The position numbers and the translations under genes are program-made. Shown piece after piece: positions 1 through 7,011 of a stretch of 35,756 bases of DNA; within the stretch, counting starts at the first letter, position 1, and every line of letters begins with the position of its first letter. The stretch is from CANLBN01 sp047634655. GTDB taxonomy: Bacteria; Pseudomonadota; Gammaproteobacteria; Pseudomonadales; Cellvibrionaceae. The stretch covers positions 1-35,756 of the forward strand of contig JBLIHY010000010.1 in NCBI GenBank assembly GCA_047634655.1. The letters run 5' to 3'. The notes under the pieces were generated by a model. That model was not told the DNA's origin and made no database searches. It worked only from the letters and a program-made list of their open reading frames with translations.

Positions 1-1462
1 CTTGAATACACATATCCGTATCTGAATGAATAGTGACCTTTTTAGGGTACAGATCGATATAACTTCCGCTACTGTTTTCCAAACGGACAGCCGAACGACT
101 GTCATCCAGTTGGATTTTTTGTCCTTGTGGTGTCGTAAAGGTATAGGTTTTGACTTTGCCCCCATCGATGCCATCGGCGGGAGGGCCTTTTTCGCCGTAA
201 AGTCCGCCAACAACCACTCCCCGGGTGGGGTCTCCATCGACGAACAATACCAAGACATGATCATCCACATCGGGTAGCGCTACAAGCCCTTTGTTGTGGC
301 CAGCCCCCGGGTGGGTGACTTCCAACCAAAATGATTCCAGATCACCCAATTCCGGGAAACGGACTTTTACCCGGCCAAGTTTGTCAGGATCACCAATATC
401 AATGACGATGCCAAGCGATGAATGGAGTTGTGATTTAGACTGCGGCGGCGGCGGTGTGGTATTGAGGTCACAGAGATAGCCGTGCTCTCGATCAAAACTG
501 TGGTTTACACAGGAGAGCACATAGCGGCCATTTAAGTCATCTTGTAAACCTTCCACATTCACCTGAGTTCCGGGACGCAATTGTGCATCCCCTTCTGTTA
601 TCCCTTGAAAAATAGCCTCGCCCATTCTACGTTGGTCAATCATCGCCTGGCCTATAGCTTTCGCTTCTGATGAAGAATTCACGGCCTGGGCAGTAATGAT
701 TCTGTCACCACTCACACCAACTTGTTTGGGATGAGTGTTGGCACTAATTGCCGGGCCAGCGTTAGCACTGGCCTTGCTGGCAATGGGTTCTGCCCGGTGG
801 GGATTCCAACCAAACACATTAACCGTGCGACAGGCAGGCTCAGTATTGAGTTCGACATGGGCATCCAGTAAATTCTGCATCCATTTCAACTGGTTGTTGC
901 CGCGTTCCGGTTTGATACCCGATAGCGGAAAAACCTGGAGAGTTTTACCCCACAGGGAAAAATAATAGCCATAACGTTGGCAGTTTTCCGTGATAACCGC
1001 CAGGTCCGATTGTTGCCATTGATAACTTTGGGCAATGTCGATATTACTACCCTGTAATGTCACGTTGATACCGACAGCACTGGCAACTTCAGCCACCAGA
1101 GCTCGCAAGTTAGTATTAGCAAATTGACGAGTCTCCTGGCGCTTGCGCAGGCGGTGTAAAACGTCGTAAGCACGAATAATTAACCGTTGATTACCATCCG
1201 AGGCATACCGGTGCTCACAAGCGGTGATATCGCCTTCAAACAGACGATTGCTTTCGGTATTAACGGCAACAATAATGGAATCCCCCAGGCGCACCTTAGC
1301 AAGGGGCGATAGATTTTGCTGGACAAACAGTAGCTCACAGTGACTGGGTTGGCAAAGCGTTTGAGTGACGATAATGCGATCAATGGATGCCACGGCACTC
1401 TGACTGAGATTGCGTCCATTGATCTGTACATAAATCGCCGGTAACTGCGCGGTCTGTTTCAT
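1..1462 (-). CDS. VgrG-like spike protein of contractile injection system (Afp8/Pvc8 type), 3' end outside window
   Basis: The minus-strand frame opens with ATG at 1462 (MKQTAQLPAIYVQ) and stays open to base 1, so about 487 residues are visible and the C-terminus is missing. The first ~330 residues resemble the phage late-control D/gp27-like part of VgrG proteins. The part after about residue 345 (SLGIVIDIGDPDKLGRVKV, then FWLEVTHPGAGHNKG and VLVLFVDGDPTRGVVVGGLYG) is the gp5-type OB-fold spike base. In these machines the trimeric spike sits at the tip of the inner tube and caps the baseplate. The start codon overlaps the stop of the upstream LysM gene (ATGA), which indicates translational coupling. 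The order LysM protein then spike matches Afp7-Afp8. The family assignment is firm; the exact subtype rests on context. Confidence 0.9.
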   Translation of the reverse strand, partial: MKQTAQLPAIYVQINGRNLSQSAVASIDRIIVTQTLCQPSHCELLFVQQNLSPLAKVRLGDSIIVAVNTESNRLFEGDITACEHRYASDGNQRLIIRAYDVLHRLRKRQETRQFANTNLRALVAEVASAVGINVTLQGSNIDIAQSYQWQQSDLAVITENCQRYGYYFSLWGKTLQVFPLSGIKPERGNNQLKWMQNLLDAHVELNTEPACRTVNVFGWNPHRAEPIASKASANAGPAISANTHPKQVGVSGDRIITAQAVNSSSEAKAIGQAMIDQRRMGEAIFQGITEGDAQLRPGTQVNVEGLQDDLNGRYVLSCVNHSFDREHGYLCDLNTTPPPPQSKSQLHSSLGIVIDIGDPDKLGRVKVRFPELGDLESFWLEVTHPGAGHNKGLVALPDVDDHVLVLFVDGDPTRGVVVGGLYGEKGPPADGIDGGKVKTYTFTTPQGQKIQLDDSRSAVRLENSSGSYIDLYPKKVTIHSDTDMCIQ

Positions 1463-2214
1463 CTGAGCTCATCACCCTGCTTTGGGAGGCTCAGCACCTG
1501 CCCAGCAGCGACTTCGGCCGGATCGGCAATATTATTAACCCAGGCCAGCAAACGCCACTGTGAGGGATCACCATAGTGCTCGTACGCGAGCTGGTCCAGT
1601 CGCTCAGCCTCGCCACCATTGCCACCATCATTACCGGCAAGCGATCCCATAACAGAGTGTATCGTGGCTTTTTCATCCAAGCGTGGGGCAGGGCTATTCA
1701 AGTCATCGGGCATAGAAGGCGGTACCACTTTGCCACCCATCAGCTGTTCTTCCGTATACTCGGCCACTCGTCGCATGCGCATACGCAAAAAGGAGCGTTG
1801 GGAAACACCTTCTGCGGTAAAGTATTCCAATCGTTCAGCAATATCAGTAATTACCCCGTGAAAACTAAATGCTTTTCCCCAGACCAGTCTTACCAACGCA
1901 GGACATTTGTGACTTTCGCCTTGGGATTCATTCTCACTCAAACGCCATAGAGGACCCGTGAGTTTGCGGACATCGCTGTGATCGGTACCGGCACCTGAAA
2001 TGTTCACGTCAAACAGTAAATTGATGGTTAATTCCGTAGAGCCACCTCCGGTAAAAATTAGCGGGTCATCCGCCAAATCATTGCCAGTTATCAGGCCACC
2101 GTTGAATTGTCTGGTTTTCACTCCCGCACGACGTTGAAGCAGCAGGCTTTCGGGGTTGAGCAAACATGGAATATGGTCGTTACTGGATTCGATGACGAAA
2201 ACTACCCGTTCCAT
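1459..2214 (-). CDS. LysM-domain CIS tube-associated baseplate protein (Afp7/Pvc7-like)
   Basis: This 251-residue protein has an N-terminal part typical of contractile injection system tube/baseplate adaptor proteins: residues 1-150, with CLLNPESLLLQRRAGV and LTINLLFDV, and a later VWGKAFSFHGVITDIAERLEYF segment. A linker of Pro/Gly/Asn-rich sequence follows (about 160-202). The C-terminal LysM-like module spans about 203-245 (ERLDQLAYEHYGDPSQWRLL ending in AGQVLSLP). In Afp/PVC particles the equivalent protein joins the tube to the spike. The gene overlaps the upstream repeat-protein gene by 13 bases and the downstream spike gene by 4 bases, so the three are almost certainly one operon. Confidence 0.87.
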   Translation of the reverse strand: MERVVFVIESSNDHIPCLLNPESLLLQRRAGVKTRQFNGGLITGNDLADDPLIFTGGGSTELTINLLFDVNISGAGTDHSDVRKLTGPLWRLSENESQGESHKCPALVRLVWGKAFSFHGVITDIAERLEYFTAEGVSQRSFLRMRMRRVAEYTEEQLMGGKVVPPSMPDDLNSPAPRLDEKATIHSVMGSLAGNDGGNGGEAERLDQLAYEHYGDPSQWRLLAWVNNIADPAEVAAGQVLSLPKQGDELR

Positions 2215-3752
2215 AGCGCACCTACCAACTCACGTTGTTTGCGTCGGATTGAGGTGTTGATGGTTATTGCCGCCTCTATTGAATTCGTTGCCGTTGTCCG
2301 CAATCGATCAGACTCGTCTTCATGATTGAAATCGGACTTGAGCTCGGGCCAAAGAGAATCTTTGACCACCTCTGTTTTTTCTTCCCCTCGCAAGGGTGGC
2401 CAGAAAACGGTCTGAATGCCCTCTGTTTCAGATGGAGAATGGGTGTCAAAGGTTTGGGTCTGTGTTCGTGTTGGTATCCGTGTATGTGTAGGCAAGATTT
2501 TTGGTTGCGTTTGGAATGCGCTATCCATTCCATTATGAGCATTCAGAAATTTACTCGCTAAAAAATCAGAACTGGCTGCCCATGAAGCGGGCGAAGGGGC
2601 TTCCCCATTAGAAAAACTAGACGCGCTAGCCATGTCTTGATGGACAGATGGCTCTGAAAATTTTGACTCCATTCCATACCGATCATACAGAGAGCTTGTC
2701 AACTCGGTGTTTTCTGATAGCCTCGGACGGATAAAAGATTTTAGGTTGAATGCTTTCCTAGCTTTTGATGAATCGTCTGAAAACTTTCGTTTCCTTTTAT
2801 CATCACCCCGGTTATCACGAGGGAAACTCAGGGATTCAGCCTTTTCCGACGCACCGGGACGCACCGGAGATCTCTTGCTAAAATCATCCCCAACCTGTGC
2901 TTCTCCTCCGTTGAAAAAGTCATTCGGTTTCAACCAGTGCGGTGCTTGCTTTCGCACCATGGCTAACCAATGCTCAGGTGGCCCGACCTTGTCAGGGCCA
3001 AAATATTCTGGTATTAGCTCGTTAGTAGGTCTGGTGAGGGTCACCACTTGCTTTTTGAAATGGACACTTTTATCCGGTTTAGCGGTAAGATTGAGGCCTC
3101 GGAATAATGGCCATCGTCCGAGCTTAAACGGCAATTGTAACCGCTGCTGAGTGTTGGATATCAAACCCCCATCCCACTGATTTTGCTCGAAGTGCCCCGT
3201 TTCTGGCTGCGCTATGGGTTGTGATTGTGACCAGCTAGAATTATTTGGCTCCAACAGCTGTGGAGCCTGTTCTTGCACCATGGCTAACCAATGTTCAGGT
3301 GGCCCAAGCTCACCAGAGCCAAGAGATTCAGGCAGTTGCTCAGCCGTAGGCTTTGTGGTCATTACGGATTTTTTTTTAACCTCGACACTTTTGTTCTTTT
3401 TAACACTCAGCTTTCGGCCCCAGTACGACAACCACTGTCCAAATTTGTTTGGCAACAGCCTCTGGCGCTGAGCTGGAGGCCTGCCTCCACTCCGTTCAAG
3501 GGACTCTATTTCCGATTGCGACCAGGGCGAAATAGCTGTATCCGGCTGCAACAGATGTGGGGCTTGTTCCCGCACCAGGTTTAACCAATGCTCAGGTGGC
3601 TTAACACCACCAACATATTCCGGCAACCGTTTGTTGGCCATGGGCACCGCTTGCCTATCGACAGAAACGCTTTGGCTCTTTTCAGTGGTGAGCTTGCGGC
3701 TCCAATGTAACCACCATTGTCCGAGCTTATCCTTCAACAGCGGCTCCTTGGA
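2202..3752 (-). CDS. Repeat-containing protein of unknown function in the Afp6/Pvc6 position
   Basis: No family is recognised. The frame is open from 3860 (552 residues), but that start lies 134 bases inside the tube gene. ATG 3752 (516 residues) overlaps the tube gene by only 26 bases and is preferred, although no strong ribosome binding site decides it. Counting from 3752, three degenerate units cover about residues 10-72, 104-171 and 211-278. Each starts with a K-(L/F)-G-(Q/R)-W motif, has a basic KS-rich middle and ends in PPEHWL-(N/A)-(M/L)-V-(R/Q)-x-QAP. The last 230 residues are Ser/Thr/Pro/charge-rich and look disordered. Afp6/Pvc6 proteins in this slot are small, so this protein is very large for the position. 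Its place between tube and LysM genes suggests a particle-associated role, possibly a tube adaptor or cargo-binding protein (inference). Confidence 0.7.
   Translation of the reverse strand, partial: SKEPLLKDKLGQWWLHWSRKLTTEKSQSVSVDRQAVPMANKRLPEYVGGVKPPEHWLNLVREQAPHLLQPDTAISPWSQSEIESLERSGGRPPAQRQRLLPNKFGQWLSYWGRKLSVKKNKSVEVKKKSVMTTKPTAEQLPESLGSGELGPPEHWLAMVQEQAPQLLEPNNSSWSQSQPIAQPETGHFEQNQWDGGLISNTQQRLQLPFKLGRWPLFRGLNLTAKPDKSVHFKKQVVTLTRPTNELIPEYFGPDKVGPPEHWLAMVRKQAPHWLKPNDFFNGGEAQVGDDFSKRSPVRPGASEKAESLSFPRDNRGDDKRKRKFSDDSSKARKAFNLKSFIRPRLSENTELTSSLYDRYGMESKFSEPSVHQDMASASSFSNGEAPSPASWAASSDFLASKFLNAHNGMDSAFQTQPKILPTHTRIPTRTQTQTFDTHSPSETEGIQTVFWPPLRGEEKTEVVKDSLWPELKSDFNHEDESDRLRTTATNSIEAAITINTSIRRKQRELVGALWNG
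2910..3740 (-). repeat. Three degenerate ~65-70-residue protein repeats encoded in tandem
   Basis: The coding units lie at about 3537-3725, 3240-3443 and 2919-3122 and are separated by variable linkers. They share the conserved core PPEHWL followed by QAP. Nucleotide conservation is clearly visible in the GGCTAACCAATG-type core on the plus strand near 2960, 3280 and 3580. A flanking motif, QNQW followed by L-(M/I)-S, occurs before unit 1 (reading into the tube gene tail) and again before unit 3. Confidence 0.75.
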
Positions 3753-4185
3753 CATCAGGCGCGCGTTCCACTGATTCTGCTTGTAACACCATGCTTTCAA
3801 TCGCAATATCGTTACCATTTGCAACCAACTCAGCACCGCGCCATTCTGATGGCCAGACATTGCTGTAGTTCCAGCGCACTTTTTCGGTGACGCCGTCAGT
3901 ACCCAGAATGATCACAGAAATTTCTCTGCGTTCAACCACACCGTTTACCGCGCTCATTAGCCAATCCCACATGGCGCGGGTGTGAGTGACGCCCCACTCA
4001 CAGGTAATGGGAGCCACTGTCGTTTGACCGGGGAGCTTACGTATAGCATTGGGCGTACCGCCTTCGCGATACTCAATGCAAGAAACCTTCAGGCCCTGAC
4101 ATCTGATTGAGGTAAAGTAACCCGCGCGCTCTCCTTGCAATTCCAATATGTATCCATAGTTACGAAATATATCTTGTTGTGACAT
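3727..4185 (-). CDS. Contractile injection system inner tube protein (Afp1/Afp5, gp19-like)
   Basis: At 152 residues this is the normal size for the tube protein of eCIS particles. Hallmarks run along the whole length: an N-terminal YILELQGERAGYFTSIRCQG strand pair, then EYREGGTPNAIRKLPGQT, ITCEWGVTHTRAMWDWL, NGVVERREISVIIL, VRWNYSNVWPSEWRG and the closing NGNDIAIESMVLQAESVER. Hexameric rings of this protein would stack to form the inner tube that carries cargo and is pushed out when the sheath contracts. Only one tube gene is visible, whereas Afp has two (Afp1 and Afp5). It follows the sheath gene by 34 bases. Confidence 0.93.
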   Translation of the reverse strand: MSQQDIFRNYGYILELQGERAGYFTSIRCQGLKVSCIEYREGGTPNAIRKLPGQTTVAPITCEWGVTHTRAMWDWLMSAVNGVVERREISVIILGTDGVTEKVRWNYSNVWPSEWRGAELVANGNDIAIESMVLQAESVERAPDVQGAAVEG

Positions 4186-4219
4186 GGGAAATGATCTCCA
4201 TAAAAATTTTTAGTAATGT

Positions 4220-5428
4220 TTATTCACTGTCGAGTGCTTCCGCACCCTCCCATTGGCCGATGCGGAAGATAATAAATTCAGCTGGCTTTGAGGGTGCAAT
4301 GCCAATATCGACAATCAAGCGCCCTTCGTTTACAGATTCCTGTGGGTTATTTTCGCCGTCACACTTTACGAAAAAGGCTTCACTGGGAGAGGACCCCACC
4401 AAAGCACCCGATTGCCATTGCAACTTCAAAAAGGCCGATATATCACGGGTAATGGATTTGCAAAGTATCAGGTCGTTGGGTTCAAATACTGTCCAGGAGG
4501 TACCCCGCTTAATCGACTCCTCAATCATCAAAAACATGCGACGCACGTTGATATAGCGCCACTCAGCATTATCATTAGATAAGGTGCGCGCGCCCCACAC
4601 ACGAATACCACCACTGGCAAAGTAACGGATGCAGTTGACATAGTTACTGTTGAGCTGGGCTTGTTCCGGGTCAGTAATTCGTTGGGTCAAGCCCGTACAA
4701 CCCCGAATAGTGACATTGGCGGGTGCCTTATGCACTCCACGGCTGGTGTCCGTGCGCGCATAAATACCGGCGATATGGCCGGATGGTGCACAGGTGGTTT
4801 TCTCATTAGAGAAGGGGCTAGTCATTACCAAGTGAGGCACGTACTGTGCGGCGAAAGAGGTGGGCTTAGGCCGTTTCGGCTTAAACTTGCTAACCCCTCC
4901 TTCCTTTTTATCAATATCGGTTTCAGTTTTGCTGGGGGCTTCTTCTATGGCAATGGTGGTCAACTCAGTCACATCCTCAAAATTTTCGGGGCCATCGAGA
5001 ATGGCGAAACAGCTTTTTTTGTGCTCACAAAAATCGATCAACGCCGTTTGGTCAGCGATGTTGGTTGCCTCGGGAGCAGCGATTAAGGCAATTTCGTCAT
5101 AGGTTTGCAGGGACCAAACACCCGTCTTTTTACCAATATCTCCCGCAATACTACCACCATCGACATTGACGATATAACATCGGGAACCACCGTTGAGAAA
5201 AAAACCGTACACCGCATACGCTAAAGCAAAGTCCTTGATTGTACTACGGTCTTCGGGAATAAATTTTTTGCAAAACTCTTCAAAATTGTTACAGGCGGTG
5301 GGCTGATTGACAAAGGCCTTTCTCTGGGGAGCGGTACCAATAAATCCGCAGGTGGTGGTGGAAGCTGCAGAAATGGGTTTTGGCCCGGTAGAGACTTCTT
5401 CTACATAAATACCAGGGATTTCGTACAT
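4220..5428 (-). CDS. Contractile sheath protein (Afp2-4/Pvc2-4 type)
   Basis: This 402-residue protein has the standard sheath start PGIYVEEVSTGPKPI and the conserved C-terminal lock (KAPANVTIRGCTGLTQRITD, GIRVWGARTLS, NVRRMFLMIEESIKRGTSW, then FFVKCDGENNPQESVNEGRL). The sheath polymerises around the tube and stores the energy for injection. A lysine- and proline-rich insertion (about residues 175-202, KKEGGVSKFKPKRPKP) between the two halves is a likely surface loop. Only one sheath gene is visible, compared with three in Afp. The upstream terminator gene ends 2 bases before the ATG, so they are co-transcribed. Confidence 0.94.
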   Translation of the reverse strand: MYEIPGIYVEEVSTGPKPISAASTTTCGFIGTAPQRKAFVNQPTACNNFEEFCKKFIPEDRSTIKDFALAYAVYGFFLNGGSRCYIVNVDGGSIAGDIGKKTGVWSLQTYDEIALIAAPEATNIADQTALIDFCEHKKSCFAILDGPENFEDVTELTTIAIEEAPSKTETDIDKKEGGVSKFKPKRPKPTSFAAQYVPHLVMTSPFSNEKTTCAPSGHIAGIYARTDTSRGVHKAPANVTIRGCTGLTQRITDPEQAQLNSNYVNCIRYFASGGIRVWGARTLSNDNAEWRYINVRRMFLMIEESIKRGTSWTVFEPNDLILCKSITRDISAFLKLQWQSGALVGSSPSEAFFVKCDGENNPQESVNEGRLIVDIGIAPSKPAEFIIFRIGQWEGAEALDSE

Positions 5429-5430
5429 AA

Positions 5431-6105
5431 TCAGGACCTCTCAGGTTTAAAAAGTACCTCTACCGGTGATTCTGAAATAGAGATGGTTGTTTTGATACTG
5501 TGTTGCTTATAACTAATGACTATCGCTTTGTCGTTAGGCTGGGGCGGCAGAGCTGCGAATCGAAAACGGCCTGAAGAATCGGTCATCACTGAAATGTTAT
5601 CGCTCGGCAAACCTATACTGGCGCCGATAATAGGGGAGCCACTCGGCGACACAATGCTCCCGTAGAGCATTGCTGTGGGAGACATTCTCAGTTCAACTGG
5701 TTCAGTAACAGGGGGCACCGATTTATGGCTGCGTGGACGAATATGCTTAGCCTTAAGCCAGAAACTAGGCCGCATGACCACACCCAGCGATAACCAGAAT
5801 TCTGGACTTGGAGACGATAGCTCGAGCTCCAACTCTTCATTTTCCATGGCAGCAAAAACAAGCTTTTCCAACAGTACATGTCCTTCGCTGACAGAATTAA
5901 CACCAGCGGCAGATATTAAGTAGCGCAGACCAAATTGTAGAGGTGCGATAAGATTTCGATGACTCGGAGGAGTTGGTACTAATTCGTGCAGAAAAATGGT
6001 TACTTGGGGCTTGTCAGTCGGCGGCAGGAACTCATTGGTTACTGATACCCCTTCACCCACAACTTCAAGGGCCCAATTATTTAAGAACTGGTTTATATGT
6101 TCCAT
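5431..6105 (-). CDS. Pvc16/Afp16-like tube terminator (DUF4255 type) with carboxypeptidase regulatory-like C-terminal domain
   Basis: Residues 1-125 resemble the Pvc16 N-terminal family: an early helix (INQFLNNWALEVVGE), a PQVTIFLHELVPTPPSHRNL strand segment, then LQFGLRYLISAAGVNSVSEG and LLEKLVFAAMENEELE. This family caps the tube and sheath and sets particle end structure. Residues 146-222 form a second domain (MLYGSIVSPSGSPIIGASI, SVMTDSSGRFRFAALPP, AIVISYKQHSIKTTISI) with the pattern of a carboxypeptidase regulatory-like / transthyretin-like beta sandwich. Here the terminator is the first structural gene, next to sheath and tube, whereas afp16 sits at the end of the Afp operon. The first domain is called on overall pattern and context. 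Confidence 0.75.
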   Translation of the reverse strand: MEHINQFLNNWALEVVGEGVSVTNEFLPPTDKPQVTIFLHELVPTPPSHRNLIAPLQFGLRYLISAAGVNSVSEGHVLLEKLVFAAMENEELELELSSPSPEFWLSLGVVMRPSFWLKAKHIRPRSHKSVPPVTEPVELRMSPTAMLYGSIVSPSGSPIIGASIGLPSDNISVMTDSSGRFRFAALPPQPNDKAIVISYKQHSIKTTISISESPVEVLFKPERS

Positions 6106-6192
6106 AGGTACTTTTCATTTTTATTATAAACCCAGCTTTAGCTACTTCTTTAAAGCCAATGAATTTTCAATGGCTCACGAAATAATACAAAG

Positions 6193-6747
6193 CTATAGTT
6201 GTATTCGTGACTTCAGCACGACCGGATTGTTAATATTTTCAATTCCGGCTATTGGGTTATTGAACCAAACCTCTGCGGTGATGTCAAATGGACTGCTTAT
6301 TTTGGACAAAAACAAAGGCTGATTTTTCAGGGTTGTACTGGTGCCGTTACTAAAAATCCAATGAACTTTAACAATATCCTCGGGTACTAAATTGGCCTTT
6401 TCTAGATCAGTAACGTAAACCGACGTCTTATACAATTTCGGGCCAAAACCAAACAATCTGGCATAGCTTTGAGGTTTTTCATAATCCAGATTCAACTTTC
6501 CAATATCAATGGGCTCTGTACCCATATCAGGGCCAAGTGAGCGGGTGGAAATGCCACTATTAATGCCCTCTCCTTCACCCAGTTTTCGAGAAATTTCTCC
6601 CAATAAATGAATTATTTTAGCTTGCTGGGTAGCTGGCTCATCGGTTGATACCTGAGAGAACGCCAAGCTATATACCGTCGTCGCCAGGGCGGCAAAAAGA
6701 CCTGTTATAAATGCCGTCAGCGCCAGTTTCAAAACATTTTTGTACAT
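6193..6747 (-). CDS. Hypothetical membrane-anchored protein encoded between caspase-like protein and CIS genes
   Basis: This 184-residue protein has one N-terminal hydrophobic segment (about residues 6-30, LKLALTAFITGLFAALATTVY), probably a signal anchor. The rest would then be periplasmic. The C-terminal ~100 residues (SYARLFGFGPKLYKTSVYVT, DIVKVHWIFSNGTSTTLKN, FDITAEVWFNNPIAGIENI) look beta-rich. No family is recognised. It lies 264 bases after the caspase-like gene and 87 bases before the terminator gene on the same strand. A role as particle anchor, docking factor or partner of the caspase-like protein is possible but is only inferred from position. Confidence 0.65.
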   Translation of the reverse strand: MYKNVLKLALTAFITGLFAALATTVYSLAFSQVSTDEPATQQAKIIHLLGEISRKLGEGEGINSGISTRSLGPDMGTEPIDIGKLNLDYEKPQSYARLFGFGPKLYKTSVYVTDLEKANLVPEDIVKVHWIFSNGTSTTLKNQPLFLSKISSPFDITAEVWFNNPIAGIENINNPVVLKSRIQL

Positions 6748-7011
6748 TAGGCATCTCCATCTTCGACTTATCTTTAATAAAAAATCTTTAATTAGGTGCT
6801 TAAATCAGGCGTTTGGTTTCTATTTTAACCAGACACCCTATAGCCACATTATCAATGATTTAAAGGCAAGGAGGTTTATGGGCTCTTTATGGTAGGGCCC
6901 TCTCCTAATGGAACCCTTGATCTTACTGCTTAAAAATTCAGCGGAAAATACGGATACGTTGTGAACCAATGGGCGTGTACTTCATCACGCTTACTCGTTA
7001 TCGATACAAAT
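6748..7011. other. Intergenic region between caspase-like gene and 184-residue gene
   Basis: These 264 bases hold an imperfect inverted repeat at about 6811-6834 (GTTTGGTT / AACCAGAC) that could be an RNA hairpin after the caspase-like gene, without a clear U-tract. No gene is supported. The spacer is large enough to contain a separate promoter for the injection-system genes, but no convincing -35/-10 pair was identified. Confidence 0.4.

Noticed and set aside
2707..3584. Plus-strand open frames opposite the repeat protein gene
   Set aside because: They mirror the repeats of the minus-strand coding sequence and lack independent coding signals.
6867..6895. Strong AAGGAGG followed by ATG on the plus strand
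   Set aside because: The frame stops after five codons, so no gene is supported.
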